A stretch of 64,000 nt of DNA from a virus. The stretch is taken from positions 18,412 through 82,411 of IMG/VR virus record IMGVR_UViG_3300030098_001779. One strand, 5' to 3'. The notes beneath the pieces were generated by a model. It worked only from the letters and a program-made list of their open reading frames with translations. It had not been told where the DNA came from and did not search any database. Positions 9,554 through 18,449 of this stretch are shown here, piece after piece (the stretch's first letter is position 1; the number at the start of each line of letters is the position of its first letter). Made by a program: the position numbers and the translations under genes.

Positions 9554-10569
9554 TGGCTAACGAAATAGAAAAAGTAAATGCAAAAGCAATAACCAGCATT
9601 GAAACATTAAACGGTAAAACAGACTCTAATATTGAAAAAATAAATGGTTTAGAGTTTACAGGTTTATCTGCTGGTACTTGGTCTAGTAGTAGTGCTGCAT
9701 TAGGTACTGCTAGAACTAGATTTTATTCTGCACAAGGTTCTACAAGAGCTGCTATGGCAGTAATTGGTGGGCTTAATACAAGTGGATTAACAGGTAGATT
9801 AGCTACTGAAGAAGAATATGATGGCTCTGGAGACTCTATAAGTAGTGGGCAATCTATTGGTATTTCAGGAATGATGGGGGGTGCTGGCTCTGCAACAAGT
9901 GCTGTAGTAGTAGGTGGAACTGATAATGGAAGCTATGTGGGTAAAAGAGACTCTTACGAATTTAGTGGTGGTAGTTGGTCCTCTATAACTAATTTAAGCA
10001 AAGTTGTAGGACAAGGACACTACTGTGGTGGTATTTCTGAAAATGATATTATGATGCTTGGTGGTACAGCTAGTGGTGGTTGTGATTTAGACAATACAAG
10101 GTCAGAATCATGGGATGGTAGTAGTTGGACAGTTGAAACTGCCTTTGCTGGAAGCACCTATGGTCCAGCTTATGGATATGGTGGTGGTGCTGGACATAAT
10201 GACTTTAGAATGGCTTGTGGTTATTATACACAAGGCACAGGTGGTTGTAGTAGAGCAAATGGACAACAAAACTATTCTTATGATGGTTCTTCATGGAGCG
10301 ATGATGGAAATGCAACTACAACTGGTAATAGTGGTTGGGGTGGTGGATCTACAAGCTCTTTTGCGTATTATCACTTTAATGGTAGTGGTGCTGCTACAAC
10401 ATATCTTTTTGATGGTTCTGCTTGGTCAGCAGGAGGTGCAAATAGTAATGATAGATATGCACCTGACCAAAATCACCAAACAACTAATGTAGATACAGCA
10501 TCTTTCGGTGGAGGAACAGGAAGTGGATATAGTGCTGCTTCAACAACAATAAGTTTATATGATAGATAA
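9553..10569 (+). CDS. Kelch-like propeller adhesin, copy 1
   Basis: 338 residues. A short N-terminal helical piece (IEKVNAKAITSIETLNGKTD) probably docks it to the preceding fibre. It is followed by repeats of about 45-50 residues with YDGSSWS or FSGGSWSS strands and GG doublets (AVIGGLNTSG, VVGGTDNGS, MLGGTASGG), the pattern of kelch/beta-propeller blades. Very rich in Gly and Ser. The C-terminal part of the gene at 12572 is homologous. A surface-recognition role is inferred. It starts on the stop codon of the previous gene and overlaps the next start, so the cassette is probably translated as a unit. Confidence 0.8.
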   Translation: MANEIEKVNAKAITSIETLNGKTDSNIEKINGLEFTGLSAGTWSSSSAALGTARTRFYSAQGSTRAAMAVIGGLNTSGLTGRLATEEEYDGSGDSISSGQSIGISGMMGGAGSATSAVVVGGTDNGSYVGKRDSYEFSGGSWSSITNLSKVVGQGHYCGGISENDIMMLGGTASGGCDLDNTRSESWDGSSWTVETAFAGSTYGPAYGYGGGAGHNDFRMACGYYTQGTGGCSRANGQQNYSYDGSSWSDDGNATTTGNSGWGGGSTSSFAYYHFNGSGAATTYLFDGSAWSAGGANSNDRYAPDQNHQTTNVDTASFGGGTGSGYSAASTTISLYDR

Positions 10570-10868
10570 TGGCTAAATATTACGAATTTACAAATTTTAC
10601 ATTTACTACAGGGCAATACAATGGTATGAGCCCTGTTATACTTACGCCTACTTTAGTAAGATTAGAAGAAGGTAGAAGTTTAGATAGATGGCTTGCAAAT
10701 AATACAGGCTACACAGAAAAGACCGAAACAGAAGCTAAGGCATTGTGGAAAACTTATGCTGAAGGGCAACTTGATGAAGATACAAGAGCCCCAGAACTTG
10801 ATATTGAACCATCAACACATAGAGTTTTGACTGACTTAGACGGAGCATGGGAGGATATTAATGGATAA
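10569..10868 (+). CDS. Fibre-cassette small protein, copy 1
   Basis: 99 residues, mixed alpha/beta, with an acidic C-terminus. It occupies the third position of the duplicated cassette; its counterpart at 14971 shares the GYT-KT-(T/A)EA stretch and little else. The start overlaps the adhesin stop, and the end overlaps the next gene by 8 nt. Possibly a fibre assembly or capping protein; unproven. Confidence 0.7.
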   Translation: MAKYYEFTNFTFTTGQYNGMSPVILTPTLVRLEEGRSLDRWLANNTGYTEKTETEAKALWKTYAEGQLDEDTRAPELDIEPSTHRVLTDLDGAWEDING

Positions 10869-11481
10869 TTTTCCAGTATTATCAAAAGAACAAAATAAAG
10901 AGCTTACAGAATTAAAACAAGAATTAAAAGAAACAGTAGAAAAAAACCAGATATATAGAACAGAAATTCAAATGAGATATTCTGTTTTGCAAGATGGTAA
11001 GCAACCAACTAATGCTGCTAAATATTGGCAATGTGTTAGAGAACAAGCTGCGATGTATGACGAACTTACAAGAGATTCTTTTGCATTTAGAAATTTAATG
11101 ATTGATTTAGATGAAGCTAAAGATAAATTAAGTAAAGAATCTAATGAATTTGAAAAACGTAGATTAGAAGTAAAAATAGATGAACTTGAATTTAATAAAA
11201 ATACTATACTTAGAATAGGAAAAGATAGATTTAGAGAAATTAAACTATGGTCAAAATTAAAAAAAGAATTTGATGATGGTAGTTTTGATAGCACAAATGT
11301 ACATGAGTTTGATGTGCAAAAAGAAGCACACCAGATAAGATTAGAAAACAGGGCTGTTACATTAACAAATGGTAGTAATCAAGCAGAAGTTTTAAATGTT
11401 GTTGGACCTTTAGCAACTATGAGTGAAGAACACAAGCATTTATTAGATCCGAAAGAGTTTAAAAAACTTAATAAAAAATAG
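10861..11481 (+). CDS. Coiled-coil fibre-cassette protein, copy 1
   Basis: 206 residues, nearly all helical: a charged coiled coil of about residues 5-160, then a short Gly/Asn-containing C-terminus (LTNGSNQAEVLNVVGPLATM). It is a clear paralogue of the gene at 15251; both begin NFP(V/M)L, contain YRTE-(Q/E)MRYSVL and share the NVVGPL/NVLGPL ending. Its constant linkage to the fibre and adhesin genes suggests an assembly chaperone or a structural hinge. No named family recognised. Confidence 0.75.
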   Translation: MDNFPVLSKEQNKELTELKQELKETVEKNQIYRTEIQMRYSVLQDGKQPTNAAKYWQCVREQAAMYDELTRDSFAFRNLMIDLDEAKDKLSKESNEFEKRRLEVKIDELEFNKNTILRIGKDRFREIKLWSKLKKEFDDGSFDSTNVHEFDVQKEAHQIRLENRAVTLTNGSNQAEVLNVVGPLATMSEEHKHLLDPKEFKKLNKK

Positions 11482-11488
11482 TTAAGTA

Positions 11489-11517
11489 GTCGGAAATCTA
11501 TAAAAAATAAGTATAAT
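11489..11517 (+). promoter_or_regulatory. Candidate class II promoter (GTCGGA-N17-TATAAT)
   Basis: AAGTATAAT preceded by GTCGGAAATCT at the -35 position. It matches the sites at 7922 and 18404 in the position of GGAAA exactly 20 nt before the first T of TATAAT. It precedes the second fibre cassette; AAGGAG of the next gene begins 6 nt after the hexamer, implying a very short leader. Confidence 0.5.
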
Positions 11518-11536
11518 AAAACAAGGAGATTTTATT

Positions 11537-12562
11537 ATGGCATATATAGGTAATAAACCACCAGTTGTAGACAATTTAATAACTGATATAAAAATCGGAG
11601 AAGATGACGAAACTAAGATAGATTTCGCAGATGCTAATACTATAAACTTTCATGCGAATAACTCGAAAGAAATGGTATTAGTTGAAAACGCGTTGACTCC
11701 GGGAACAAGCGATGGTATTGCATTAGGTACGACTAGCCTTATGTGGTCCGATCTATTTCTTGCAAGTGGTAGTGTTATAAATTTAAATAACGGTGATGTA
11801 ACACTGACACACTCCGCTAATACCTTGACTGTAGCAGGAGGTACACTTGCGACAGCAGCATTGACTTCAAGCACTATAACTGCGAGTGGTATTATAAAAA
11901 CTGATGATACAACAGAAGCTACCTCTACTACAGATGGATCACTTCAGACAGATGGAGGTTTATCAGTAGTAAAAGACGCAGTATTTGGTGATGATGTCCT
12001 ATTATTGTCTGATAGTGCTGTGCTTAAATTTGGGGCTGATTCAGAAGCAACAATAACTCATGCAGATGACGCTGGATTAACATTTAACTCTACTACAACA
12101 TTTCAAGATGTGGTACTAGCAGATGATAAAACAATTACATTAGCAGATGAAGGTCAATTAATATTTGGGGATACTGCTCCATCAGCAGATCATAAAGCAA
12201 CTGGTGTTGTAGTTTCAATAGCATCAGGTGAGTCAGTAACAGCATTTAACGCTGTATATATTAGAAGCGATGGTGAAGTTGGTCCAGCAGATGCAGATGC
12301 AGCAACAAGTATGCCTGCAATAGGTGTAGCTTTAGAATCAAAGAGTGATGGACAAGCTACTAAAATATTAATATCTGGTGTATTAAGAGATGATACATAT
12401 AACTTTACACCGGGTGCAGATTTATTTATTGGTACAACGGCAGGAGAAATAACTGCAACTGCTCCATCAGGTTCTGGAGATACGGTACAGAAAATTGGAG
12501 TAGCTTTAACAGCAGACTCAATATATGTAAACTTTAATACAACAGAAGTATTATTAGCATAA
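11537..12562 (+). CDS. MAYIGN-type tail fibre protein, copy 2
   Basis: 341 residues. The N-terminal 190 residues repeat copy 1 (8309) closely, including an identical stretch starting GTTSLMWSDLFLASG. The codons differ at many synonymous positions, so the duplication is old or has been kept from recombining. The C-terminal 120 residues (from about 220) are strongly diverged from copy 1 and form a beta-rich capping domain (VYIRSDGEVGPADADAATSM). A fibre variant for alternative receptor contact or a different position in the fibre is inferred. Confidence 0.85.
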   Translation: MAYIGNKPPVVDNLITDIKIGEDDETKIDFADANTINFHANNSKEMVLVENALTPGTSDGIALGTTSLMWSDLFLASGSVINLNNGDVTLTHSANTLTVAGGTLATAALTSSTITASGIIKTDDTTEATSTTDGSLQTDGGLSVVKDAVFGDDVLLLSDSAVLKFGADSEATITHADDAGLTFNSTTTFQDVVLADDKTITLADEGQLIFGDTAPSADHKATGVVVSIASGESVTAFNAVYIRSDGEVGPADADAATSMPAIGVALESKSDGQATKILISGVLRDDTYNFTPGADLFIGTTAGEITATAPSGSGDTVQKIGVALTADSIYVNFNTTEVLLA

Positions 12563-12571
12563 GGAGAACTT

Positions 12572-14965
12572 ATGGCAGATATAAGTAAAGTAAATGGTGT
12601 TGAAGTCGGCAACATTAGTAAAGTAGATAATGTTGAAACTGGTAATGTAAGTACATTGTTATCAGGTGAGTTTCCTGCACAACAATCAGATCCAGCCAAT
12701 GTTGATATGACATCGGGTGATAATGACCATCCAAATGGCAACACTGCATCAGACCAAACATGGGGTCCAGCATCAACTGTCGCTACGATTAGTGGTACAC
12801 AATATCTTTGTGTTGCTTATGGTGACCAAAACGATGGTGATAAAGCAAAAGTTAGAATTGCAACATGGAATGGTTCTGCATTAAGTTGGGGAGATGAAAC
12901 CACTATACATTCATCAGGTTCTTCTTATGCAAATGGTATATGCTTTGACCCGAACAATAATAGAATTATTGGCAGTTTTATGGTTTCTAATGGTGGTCAA
13001 AATTATAACGACTACCATGCTTACGGAGCAGGTATTGCTACATCAGGTAGTGGGGCTCCAAAATTAGAAAACATAGATGATGTGAGTGATGTATATCACC
13101 CATACGATGATGGTAGTAGCACTAACTATAACCAAACAGGTAAACACGTTGGTAATGTGATTTATGACGATAATGCTGACAGAGGTTTAATGTTTTTTGA
13201 AAAAGGTGGTCCTGATAGTGGTTCAAGTCATGGTGGAGATTATCACGATTTCGTAGTGGCTTCCATAACATTTGATGATGTAAGTAGTAACAATAATATA
13301 ACAGTATCAGATTTGTCAGTTGTAAAAGATGAAGGTGACCACGGATACGCAAGTTATGACCAACTTAGGAATAGAGTTGTTTATTTAACACAAGATGAGT
13401 CAGGAACTTATCAAGCAGAAGCAGGTACGATAACAGGTACAGGTGCTACGCATACAATTGCAAGCCCTACACAATACGCAGACCAAAGCGTAATTAATCA
13501 TGGTAATTTTAGTGGTGGTAGTAGTCTTGCTGGTCATGTATCTGATACTCATATGCAAACTATAGTTTTTGATGATACTAATAATGTACATCATGTTCTT
13601 ATGTGGGATGATGTGGTAAATGACTGGGTAGTAACTAATTTTTCAGTAGGTGCAGATAACAGTATTACATGGGCAACTTCTAATGGTCAACCTCTTAGGT
13701 CAAATGGTTTAATAGATCAATTTGCTGGTGCCATGACACAAGGCGAAACAGACCCAACTAATTTTTCGTATAGTCATGGTGATGGGCAACCATATTTTTC
13801 TTTTGGTTTTGGTTATAGTAGCAAGAGAGGTAGATTAGTAATCACGGGTCCATCATCATCTAACAAAACTAATGTCGTAACAAGAGCAGTAGGTTTGGTA
13901 TATAGTCCCACTACTGGTTATAACTATACTGGTAATTATCACGAAATACTTACAAATTCACAAGGTGGGGGTGGTTATCAAATTTCTACACCGAGTGGTA
14001 GTCATGCAACAGATGAAACATTTTTAAGTGGTGGAGTATTATTTTTTCATTACAGGCAAAATAGTGCTGTAGGTGGTGTTGTATATGGTTATGACCCCGG
14101 AGTAGGTCAAAGAACTGCTAGTGGTGGAATATTTAGTGCTTCAAATTCAGTTTTATCTACTGCAAGAACTAGATGTAATGGTTTTGGCACATCAAGAATC
14201 GCTTGTATAGCTGTTGGTGGTTCTAATACAAGTGGTACATATCTAGCATCAACAGAAGAATATAATGGTAGTGTTATAGTGGCAGGTGGTAATATAGCAA
14301 CTGCAAAAAATCAACCGGGCTCATGTGGCACATTAACTGCTGGTTTTGTACATGGTGGTTGGACAGGTAGTGGAAGTAAAACATCAGAAGAATATGATGG
14401 TTCATCTTTTACAAGTGGTGGAACATCAAGTTCAATAGGTGGTGATGGTAGTCGTGTAGCAGGAACACAAACTGATGCGTTAGGAGCAGGTGGATATATT
14501 AGTGTTTATAGAGATGATGTAGAATCATATAATGGTTCTTCTTGGTCTACAGAAGCAGACTCACCGGCAAATATAAATTATGGTGGCATGGCAGGTACAG
14601 GGCATGAAGATGCTTTTTCTTTTGGGGGATATCCGGGTTCTGTTTCATCTGCGACTTACAAATACAACGGCAGTTCTTGGTCAACATTAAATTCAATGTC
14701 TAATGGTCGTTTCAGTTATCAAGGTGGTGGAACAGGAGAAGACTTTTTACTTTTTGGTGGAGATAGAATAGCTAATAATGATGGAGAAATATGGAATGGT
14801 ACAAGTTGGGCAGCTTCTGCTACAAATGGTCTATCTAGTCATGACTTATATTCAGCTACACCAGATACAGACTGTGGTGGAACATCAGCATTAGTATCTT
14901 TTGGTGGCGGTACTGGTACAGCAACTGGCACTGGACAAAATAAAATAGTACATCACGATAGGTAG
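12572..14965 (+). CDS. Large propeller adhesin, copy 2, with extra domain
   Basis: 797 residues. The N-terminus (ISKVNGVEVGNISKVDNVET) repeats a short docking motif twice. Residues about 60-510 form an additional beta-propeller-like domain rich in Trp, His and Asp (CVAYGDQNDGDKAKVRIATW), absent from copy 1. Residues about 515-797 are kelch-like repeats homologous to the gene at 9553 (STARTRCNGFGTSRIACIAV; VGGSNTSG; YNGSSWST). Likely the receptor-binding adhesin of the second fibre; the inserted domain may widen specificity. It lies 9 nt after the fibre gene and 5 nt before the next gene. Confidence 0.8.
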   Translation: MADISKVNGVEVGNISKVDNVETGNVSTLLSGEFPAQQSDPANVDMTSGDNDHPNGNTASDQTWGPASTVATISGTQYLCVAYGDQNDGDKAKVRIATWNGSALSWGDETTIHSSGSSYANGICFDPNNNRIIGSFMVSNGGQNYNDYHAYGAGIATSGSGAPKLENIDDVSDVYHPYDDGSSTNYNQTGKHVGNVIYDDNADRGLMFFEKGGPDSGSSHGGDYHDFVVASITFDDVSSNNNITVSDLSVVKDEGDHGYASYDQLRNRVVYLTQDESGTYQAEAGTITGTGATHTIASPTQYADQSVINHGNFSGGSSLAGHVSDTHMQTIVFDDTNNVHHVLMWDDVVNDWVVTNFSVGADNSITWATSNGQPLRSNGLIDQFAGAMTQGETDPTNFSYSHGDGQPYFSFGFGYSSKRGRLVITGPSSSNKTNVVTRAVGLVYSPTTGYNYTGNYHEILTNSQGGGGYQISTPSGSHATDETFLSGGVLFFHYRQNSAVGGVVYGYDPGVGQRTASGGIFSASNSVLSTARTRCNGFGTSRIACIAVGGSNTSGTYLASTEEYNGSVIVAGGNIATAKNQPGSCGTLTAGFVHGGWTGSGSKTSEEYDGSSFTSGGTSSSIGGDGSRVAGTQTDALGAGGYISVYRDDVESYNGSSWSTEADSPANINYGGMAGTGHEDAFSFGGYPGSVSSATYKYNGSSWSTLNSMSNGRFSYQGGGTGEDFLLFGGDRIANNDGEIWNGTSWAASATNGLSSHDLYSATPDTDCGGTSALVSFGGGTGTATGTGQNKIVHHDR

Positions 14966-14970
14966 GAATT

Positions 14971-15258
14971 ATGATTTATTTTTATGCACAACCATTAGAA
15001 AATTACAAACACACAGATGCAAAAAGATTTAAACTTACAGGATATCCGGGTGGTATATATAAAGCAATAGATAACGCTGATCATGGTGGTGGCATAGAAC
15101 ATTGCACAGAATGGGTAGAAAAGTATGGCTACACAATTAAAACAAAAGCAGAAGCACAAGAATTAGTAAATGCTGGTATAATAACCTTAAATAACTTAAT
15201 GTCAGATGAAACATTAGGTGGGCAAACACCAGTACAAGGAGGGATAACACTTGAATAA
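14971..15258 (+). CDS. Fibre-cassette small protein, copy 2
   Basis: 95 residues, in the third slot of the second cassette. It is only weakly similar to the protein at 10569 (YGYTIKTKAEAQELV versus TGYTEKTETEAKALW). Contains aromatic residues near the N-terminus and an acidic C-terminus. It overlaps the next gene by 8 nt, the same overlap length as in copy 1, which supports positional equivalence. Function unknown. Confidence 0.7.
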   Translation: MIYFYAQPLENYKHTDAKRFKLTGYPGGIYKAIDNADHGGGIEHCTEWVEKYGYTIKTKAEAQELVNAGIITLNNLMSDETLGGQTPVQGGITLE

Positions 15259-15874
15259 TTTTCCAATGTTAAAAAAAGAAGATAATAAATTCTTAAAAGA
15301 ATTAAAAGCAGAATTAGAAGATACGCATAACAAAGCACAGTTGTATAGAACTGAAACTGAAATGCGTTACTCTGTGCTTAATGACGGTAGATTTCCTACA
15401 AAGGCAAGCAAATATTGGCAAGCTGTAAGAGAACAAAATGTATTTTATACTAATCTTAGAATGGAAGCGTATCAATACAGAAAACTTTTAGTTGAAATAA
15501 AAAAACTAGAGAGAAGTATTGAAAAAGAAAGAGATAATTTAGAATTAGAATTACTAGAAATAGAATTAGAAGAAAAATTGTGGGATAAAGATGAAAGAGA
15601 AAGAATGGGTGCTGACAGAGTGAGAGAAATAGAACACTGGTCTAGAATAAAAAAAGAACTAGATGATGGCACATTTGATACACAAAATGTTGATACTCAT
15701 CAAAAAGAATCTCTTAAATTACAATTACAAGAAAGAGCTAAAAACTTGACACCGGGTAGTAGTCAAGGTGAAATGATAAATGTACTTGGTCCACTAAAAA
15801 CAATAGATGAAGACTTCAAAAAACAAATTGAAGCACAAGAAAAGGCGATGTTAAATGGCAAAAATAATAGTTAG
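15251..15874 (+). CDS. Coiled-coil fibre-cassette protein, copy 2
   Basis: 207 residues, paralogue of the gene at 10861: the same NNFP-L start, YRTE-EMRYSVLNDG segment, long charged coiled coil and GSSQGEMINVLGPL end. The start is TTG, supported by AAGGAGGG 7 nt upstream; the next ATG comes only five codons later. It overlaps the following gene by 20 nt. Likely fibre assembly or hinge protein, by linkage only. Confidence 0.75.
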   Translation: MNNFPMLKKEDNKFLKELKAELEDTHNKAQLYRTETEMRYSVLNDGRFPTKASKYWQAVREQNVFYTNLRMEAYQYRKLLVEIKKLERSIEKERDNLELELLEIELEEKLWDKDERERMGADRVREIEHWSRIKKELDDGTFDTQNVDTHQKESLKLQLQERAKNLTPGSSQGEMINVLGPLKTIDEDFKKQIEAQEKAMLNGKNNS

Positions 15875-16157
15875 AAATTCAGATAATAAAGTTCAAGTCC
15901 TTGTTCCTAATAGTTCAGATGTGACATTAACAGATACAGAATGTACTTATGTTAAATCGAATGGCATAAAAACTACTGCTATTGATATAAATAGTACAAC
16001 ACATACTCTAATTGAAGATGTAACAGAACCGACTAAATTTCATGCTAATTGTTTTACATATATTGATGGAACTTGGACAATACTTACTGATGCAGTAACA
16101 AGTATGAATAAAGGTAGAGCCTTATATGATATACCTGAATTAGAAGTAGAACTTTAG
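15855..16157 (+). CDS. Small hypothetical protein closing the fibre region
   Basis: 100 residues, beta-rich (IIVRNSDNKVQVLVPNSSDV), ending with a WTIL strand and a helical tail. Its start lies inside the end of the coiled-coil gene. It is the last gene before a pair of promoters. No family recognised; a small fibre or baseplate accessory is plausible. Confidence 0.65.
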   Translation: MAKIIVRNSDNKVQVLVPNSSDVTLTDTECTYVKSNGIKTTAIDINSTTHTLIEDVTEPTKFHANCFTYIDGTWTILTDAVTSMNKGRALYDIPELEVEL

Positions 16158-16165
16158 AATAAACG

Positions 16166-16194
16166 GTTGTAAATCTGTATAAATTTAGTATAAT
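16166..16194 (+). promoter_or_regulatory. Candidate class II promoter (GTTGTA-N17-TATAAT)
   Basis: TTTAGTATAATAATA with GTTGTAAATCT at -35. AAATCT is also present at the same spacing in the 11489 site. It is followed 12 nt later by a class I promoter, giving a tandem arrangement of the two promoter types ahead of the same gene. Confidence 0.45.
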
Positions 16195-16206
16195 AATAAG
16201 AGGGAC

Positions 16207-16236
16207 TTGACTTGGCTAGGTCAATTATGTTATAAT
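16207..16236 (+). promoter_or_regulatory. Class I promoter with TTGAC-N8-GTCAA dyad
   Basis: TTGACT, an 18-nt spacer containing TGGCTAGGTCAA, then TATAAT. TTGAC (16207-16211) and GTCAA (16220-16224) form a perfect inverted repeat overlapping the -35. The predicted start site lies on the AGGAGG of the next gene, so the mRNA leader would be only about 10 nt. Confidence 0.75.
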
Positions 16237-16252
16237 ACTCTTAGGAGGAGTA

Positions 16253-16618
16253 ATGAAAAAGCTATACAGTAAATGGTCTGGAGAAGAATATCAAGTTCCA
16301 GAGCTAACATATAAAGTTCATTTTAAAAGAACTAAAACAGTAGAAGCAAAAATAAGAAGATATGAAAAGAATAATACTGCTTATTTTTTAACTACAAATG
16401 CTTTAGAAGATAAAAAAATAAAATGGATTGCAAAAGGTAAACATTTTACGCATGAAGGTCTAGATGAAAGAGTTTTTGGTAAAAACGAAGAACTTTTTAT
16501 AGATGGATCTGGATGGGTAAGTCAAAATGGTAAACATTTAATATATGGGAGAACTAAAAAACCCATACATATTAAAAATTTAGTTCCAGAATTATGGACT
16601 ATAAAGAGAAGAAAATAG
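16253..16618 (+). CDS. Hypothetical basic protein
   Basis: 121 residues, basic, beta-rich (YKVHFKRTKTVEAKIRRYEK), with several Trp and Lys and no Cys. AGGAGGAG lies 5 nt before the ATG, immediately after the promoter -10. It is the first gene of the transcription unit that leads into the connector and tail genes. No family recognised. Confidence 0.7.
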   Translation: MKKLYSKWSGEEYQVPELTYKVHFKRTKTVEAKIRRYEKNNTAYFLTTNALEDKKIKWIAKGKHFTHEGLDERVFGKNEELFIDGSGWVSQNGKHLIYGRTKKPIHIKNLVPELWTIKRRK

Positions 16619-16626
16619 GAGGACAT

Positions 16627-16857
16627 ATGTCAGAAATAGATATACAAGGTGATTTAACTTTATTAGAAGCAGAGTTAAAGGCACTAACAGAACAATTGCA
16701 GAAACTAGAAGAACAAAGAGTGCAATTAATAACTAAATTACAACAGTTACAGGGAGCAGCAGCTTATTTAAGAGGTAAACAAGAACCTACACCTGATCAA
16801 ACTGTAGCAGAAGCGTTAGAAGAGAAGAAGGAAGAAGAATCAACTGATAACGAATAG
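16627..16857 (+). CDS. Small coiled-coil protein
   Basis: 76 residues starting MSEIDIQGDL. A heptad coiled coil covers about residues 8-55 (EAELKALTEQLQKLEEQRVQ), followed by an acidic tail. The start was chosen at the ATG 4 nt after AGGAGGA; an upstream in-frame ATG at 16594 lies inside the previous gene without a ribosome site. Ten nt before the connector-like gene. Possibly an assembly factor. Confidence 0.7.
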   Translation: MSEIDIQGDLTLLEAELKALTEQLQKLEEQRVQLITKLQQLQGAAAYLRGKQEPTPDQTVAEALEEKKEEESTDNE

Positions 16858-16866
16858 GAGGGCTAA

Positions 16867-17985
16867 ATGCCATCTACTGTAGAACAATATTTTGATAAAG
16901 TGGAAGTATTTGATGGTAGCTCATTTACAGATAGAACACTAGAGGCACAGTCACCAGCTGGTACAGCATTTGCTATACTAGAGGGAACTGACGACTTCTT
17001 ATATCTAGGAGATGCCTCTAAATTTGATATGGCATTATTTGATATTGCTACAGCTGGTAGTTTAGGAACTCTTAAATATGAATACTTTAATGGATCTGCT
17101 TTCCAAGAATTTATACCCATGTCTGGAACATACCAAAATGATCCTGACGATAATGAAAGCACATCATATGGATTTGGTGAAGATGGAGCAGAACTATTTC
17201 CTGTAAACAGATTAGGAAATTGGGCTGAAACAACTATAAATGGAGAGTCTGCTTTTTGGATTAGAATTAGTAGTCCTACCAGCACATCAACGGCACCTAC
17301 CATAAAGAGTATTAAAAAGCGTGGATTACAAGCATATTGTACTACAGCAGATGTATTTCAACTATTACAGTTAGGAAATGTCATAGGTGGAGATAATTTT
17401 ACTTCATCTACAACACCTAGCCTATCTGCAGTAGAAAACTACATCCACGAAGCCCAAGCTAAAATAGATTACTATACTAGAAAGTCATGGAGACCTAATA
17501 TAGCTTATCAAGAGTACCATGAATTTAACGTAAATGGTTTTAAATTAGATAGGCTTGATCCATATAAATTAGTAAAGCTACAAATTTGGAATGGTGCATC
17601 TTATGATACTAAAGATCAAGGTAGAACTCAAGACTTTTTCTTAGTACCAAATACAGGAATGGTTCAGTTTTCTAGATATTTTTTACTTCCTGCAAGATTT
17701 ACTTCATATAATGCTCCAGTCTTTAGATTTGGAGGAGGTGAATTTACTATGCCTATAAAGGTTACTTATTTTTATGGTCGAGATATAACAACAGACGGTA
17801 GAGATGGAGCTTTAGTAACAGATTTAACTAAAAAATTAGCAGCTATTGATGTTCTTAGACATGCTGACTACGGTGGAGTATCAGTAAGTGGTATGGACAG
17901 AGTGCAAATAGCTCAAAAAATTGATGCATATACTGCAGAAACAGCAGAGCTTCTAGATTCTCTCCGAGCATTTGAGGTATTTTAA
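16867..17985 (+). CDS. Putative head-tail connector/adaptor protein
   Basis: 372 residues. Residues about 155-260 contain YCTTADVFQLLQLGN, then an IHEAQAKIDYYTRKSW helix. This resembles the helical gp6-like head-tail connector fold (a DNA-ring adaptor beneath the portal) fused to an N-terminal beta domain (1-150) and a C-terminal beta/helical part. It starts the run connector, tail terminator, major tail protein, which supports the assignment. Stop and next start overlap by 1 nt. The family match is by eye and moderate. Confidence 0.6.
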   Translation: MPSTVEQYFDKVEVFDGSSFTDRTLEAQSPAGTAFAILEGTDDFLYLGDASKFDMALFDIATAGSLGTLKYEYFNGSAFQEFIPMSGTYQNDPDDNESTSYGFGEDGAELFPVNRLGNWAETTINGESAFWIRISSPTSTSTAPTIKSIKKRGLQAYCTTADVFQLLQLGNVIGGDNFTSSTTPSLSAVENYIHEAQAKIDYYTRKSWRPNIAYQEYHEFNVNGFKLDRLDPYKLVKLQIWNGASYDTKDQGRTQDFFLVPNTGMVQFSRYFLLPARFTSYNAPVFRFGGGEFTMPIKVTYFYGRDITTDGRDGALVTDLTKKLAAIDVLRHADYGGVSVSGMDRVQIAQKIDAYTAETAELLDSLRAFEVF

Positions 17986-18419
17986 TGTCTAATGAACCAA
18001 TGGCAGCTAAAGAATTTATTGATGAATTAAATTCTCAGTGGAATTCAAGTAATGTAACTGAACCTAATTACATCGTAGTTACTGGTGCTAATGAACAAAT
18101 AAGATATGATCTAAATAAAGGTGATTATATTATTGCTAGACCGGGAACTCAACAAGAAATTCCAATAGGTAACTACAAATATGCTGATAGAATATATGAA
18201 GTTGATTTAGAAGTCTATACAAATAATAGTAGACAGAGATTATATAACTTAATGAAAGAAATAAGAAGAATTTGCCATGTCAGAAGACATAGTTTAACTA
18301 ATTTTCAAAGAATTACATTTCAAAACTTTAGAGAAGATATGGATGAAAATGTAAATGTTTGGAGTGCAACTATAGACATAGAGCTAGTAAATAGTGCTAT
18401 TCTGTTGGAAAGTTCGTAA
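17985..18419 (+). CDS. Putative tail terminator/completion protein
   Basis: 144 residues with an alpha/beta pattern expected of tail-terminator (gpU-like) proteins: an N-terminal helix (AKEFIDELNSQW), a strand pair (YIVVTGA; DYIIARPG), a helix with RQRLYNLMKEIRRIC, and a final strand (WSATIDIELV). It lies between the connector-like gene and the major tail protein, the usual place. Sequence evidence alone is weak. Confidence 0.5.
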   Translation: MSNEPMAAKEFIDELNSQWNSSNVTEPNYIVVTGANEQIRYDLNKGDYIIARPGTQQEIPIGNYKYADRIYEVDLEVYTNNSRQRLYNLMKEIRRICHVRRHSLTNFQRITFQNFREDMDENVNVWSATIDIELVNSAILLESS

Positions 18420-18432
18420 AATTTAGTATAAT
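18404..18432 (+). promoter_or_regulatory. Candidate class II promoter (GTTGGA-N17-TATAAT)
   Basis: TTTAGTATAATAATA preceded by GTTGGAAAG, overlapping the last codons of the gene upstream. GGAAA is exactly 20 nt before TATAAT, as at 7922 and 11489. It directly precedes the major tail protein, a gene needing very high late expression. AAGGAG begins 6 nt after the hexamer. Confidence 0.5.
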
Positions 18433-18449
18433 AATATAAGGAGAACAAT

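Larger units (their letters stand above)
8309..15874 (+). repeat. Tandem duplication of a four-gene fibre cassette
   Basis: Two consecutive blocks, 8309-11481 and 11537-15874, have the same gene order: MAYIGN fibre, propeller-like adhesin, about 95-99 residue protein, 206/207-residue coiled-coil protein. The first and last members are clear paralogues. The adhesins share the kelch-like region, but copy 2 has a large extra domain. The third members are similar only around a GYT-KT-(A/T)EA motif. Each block begins just after or close to a class II promoter. Confidence 0.8.

Noticed and set aside
10115-10492. 125-codon + strand frame inside the first propeller adhesin
   Set aside because: Val/Met/Leu-rich readout of the Gly/Ser repeat in another frame; no start site and no domain content.
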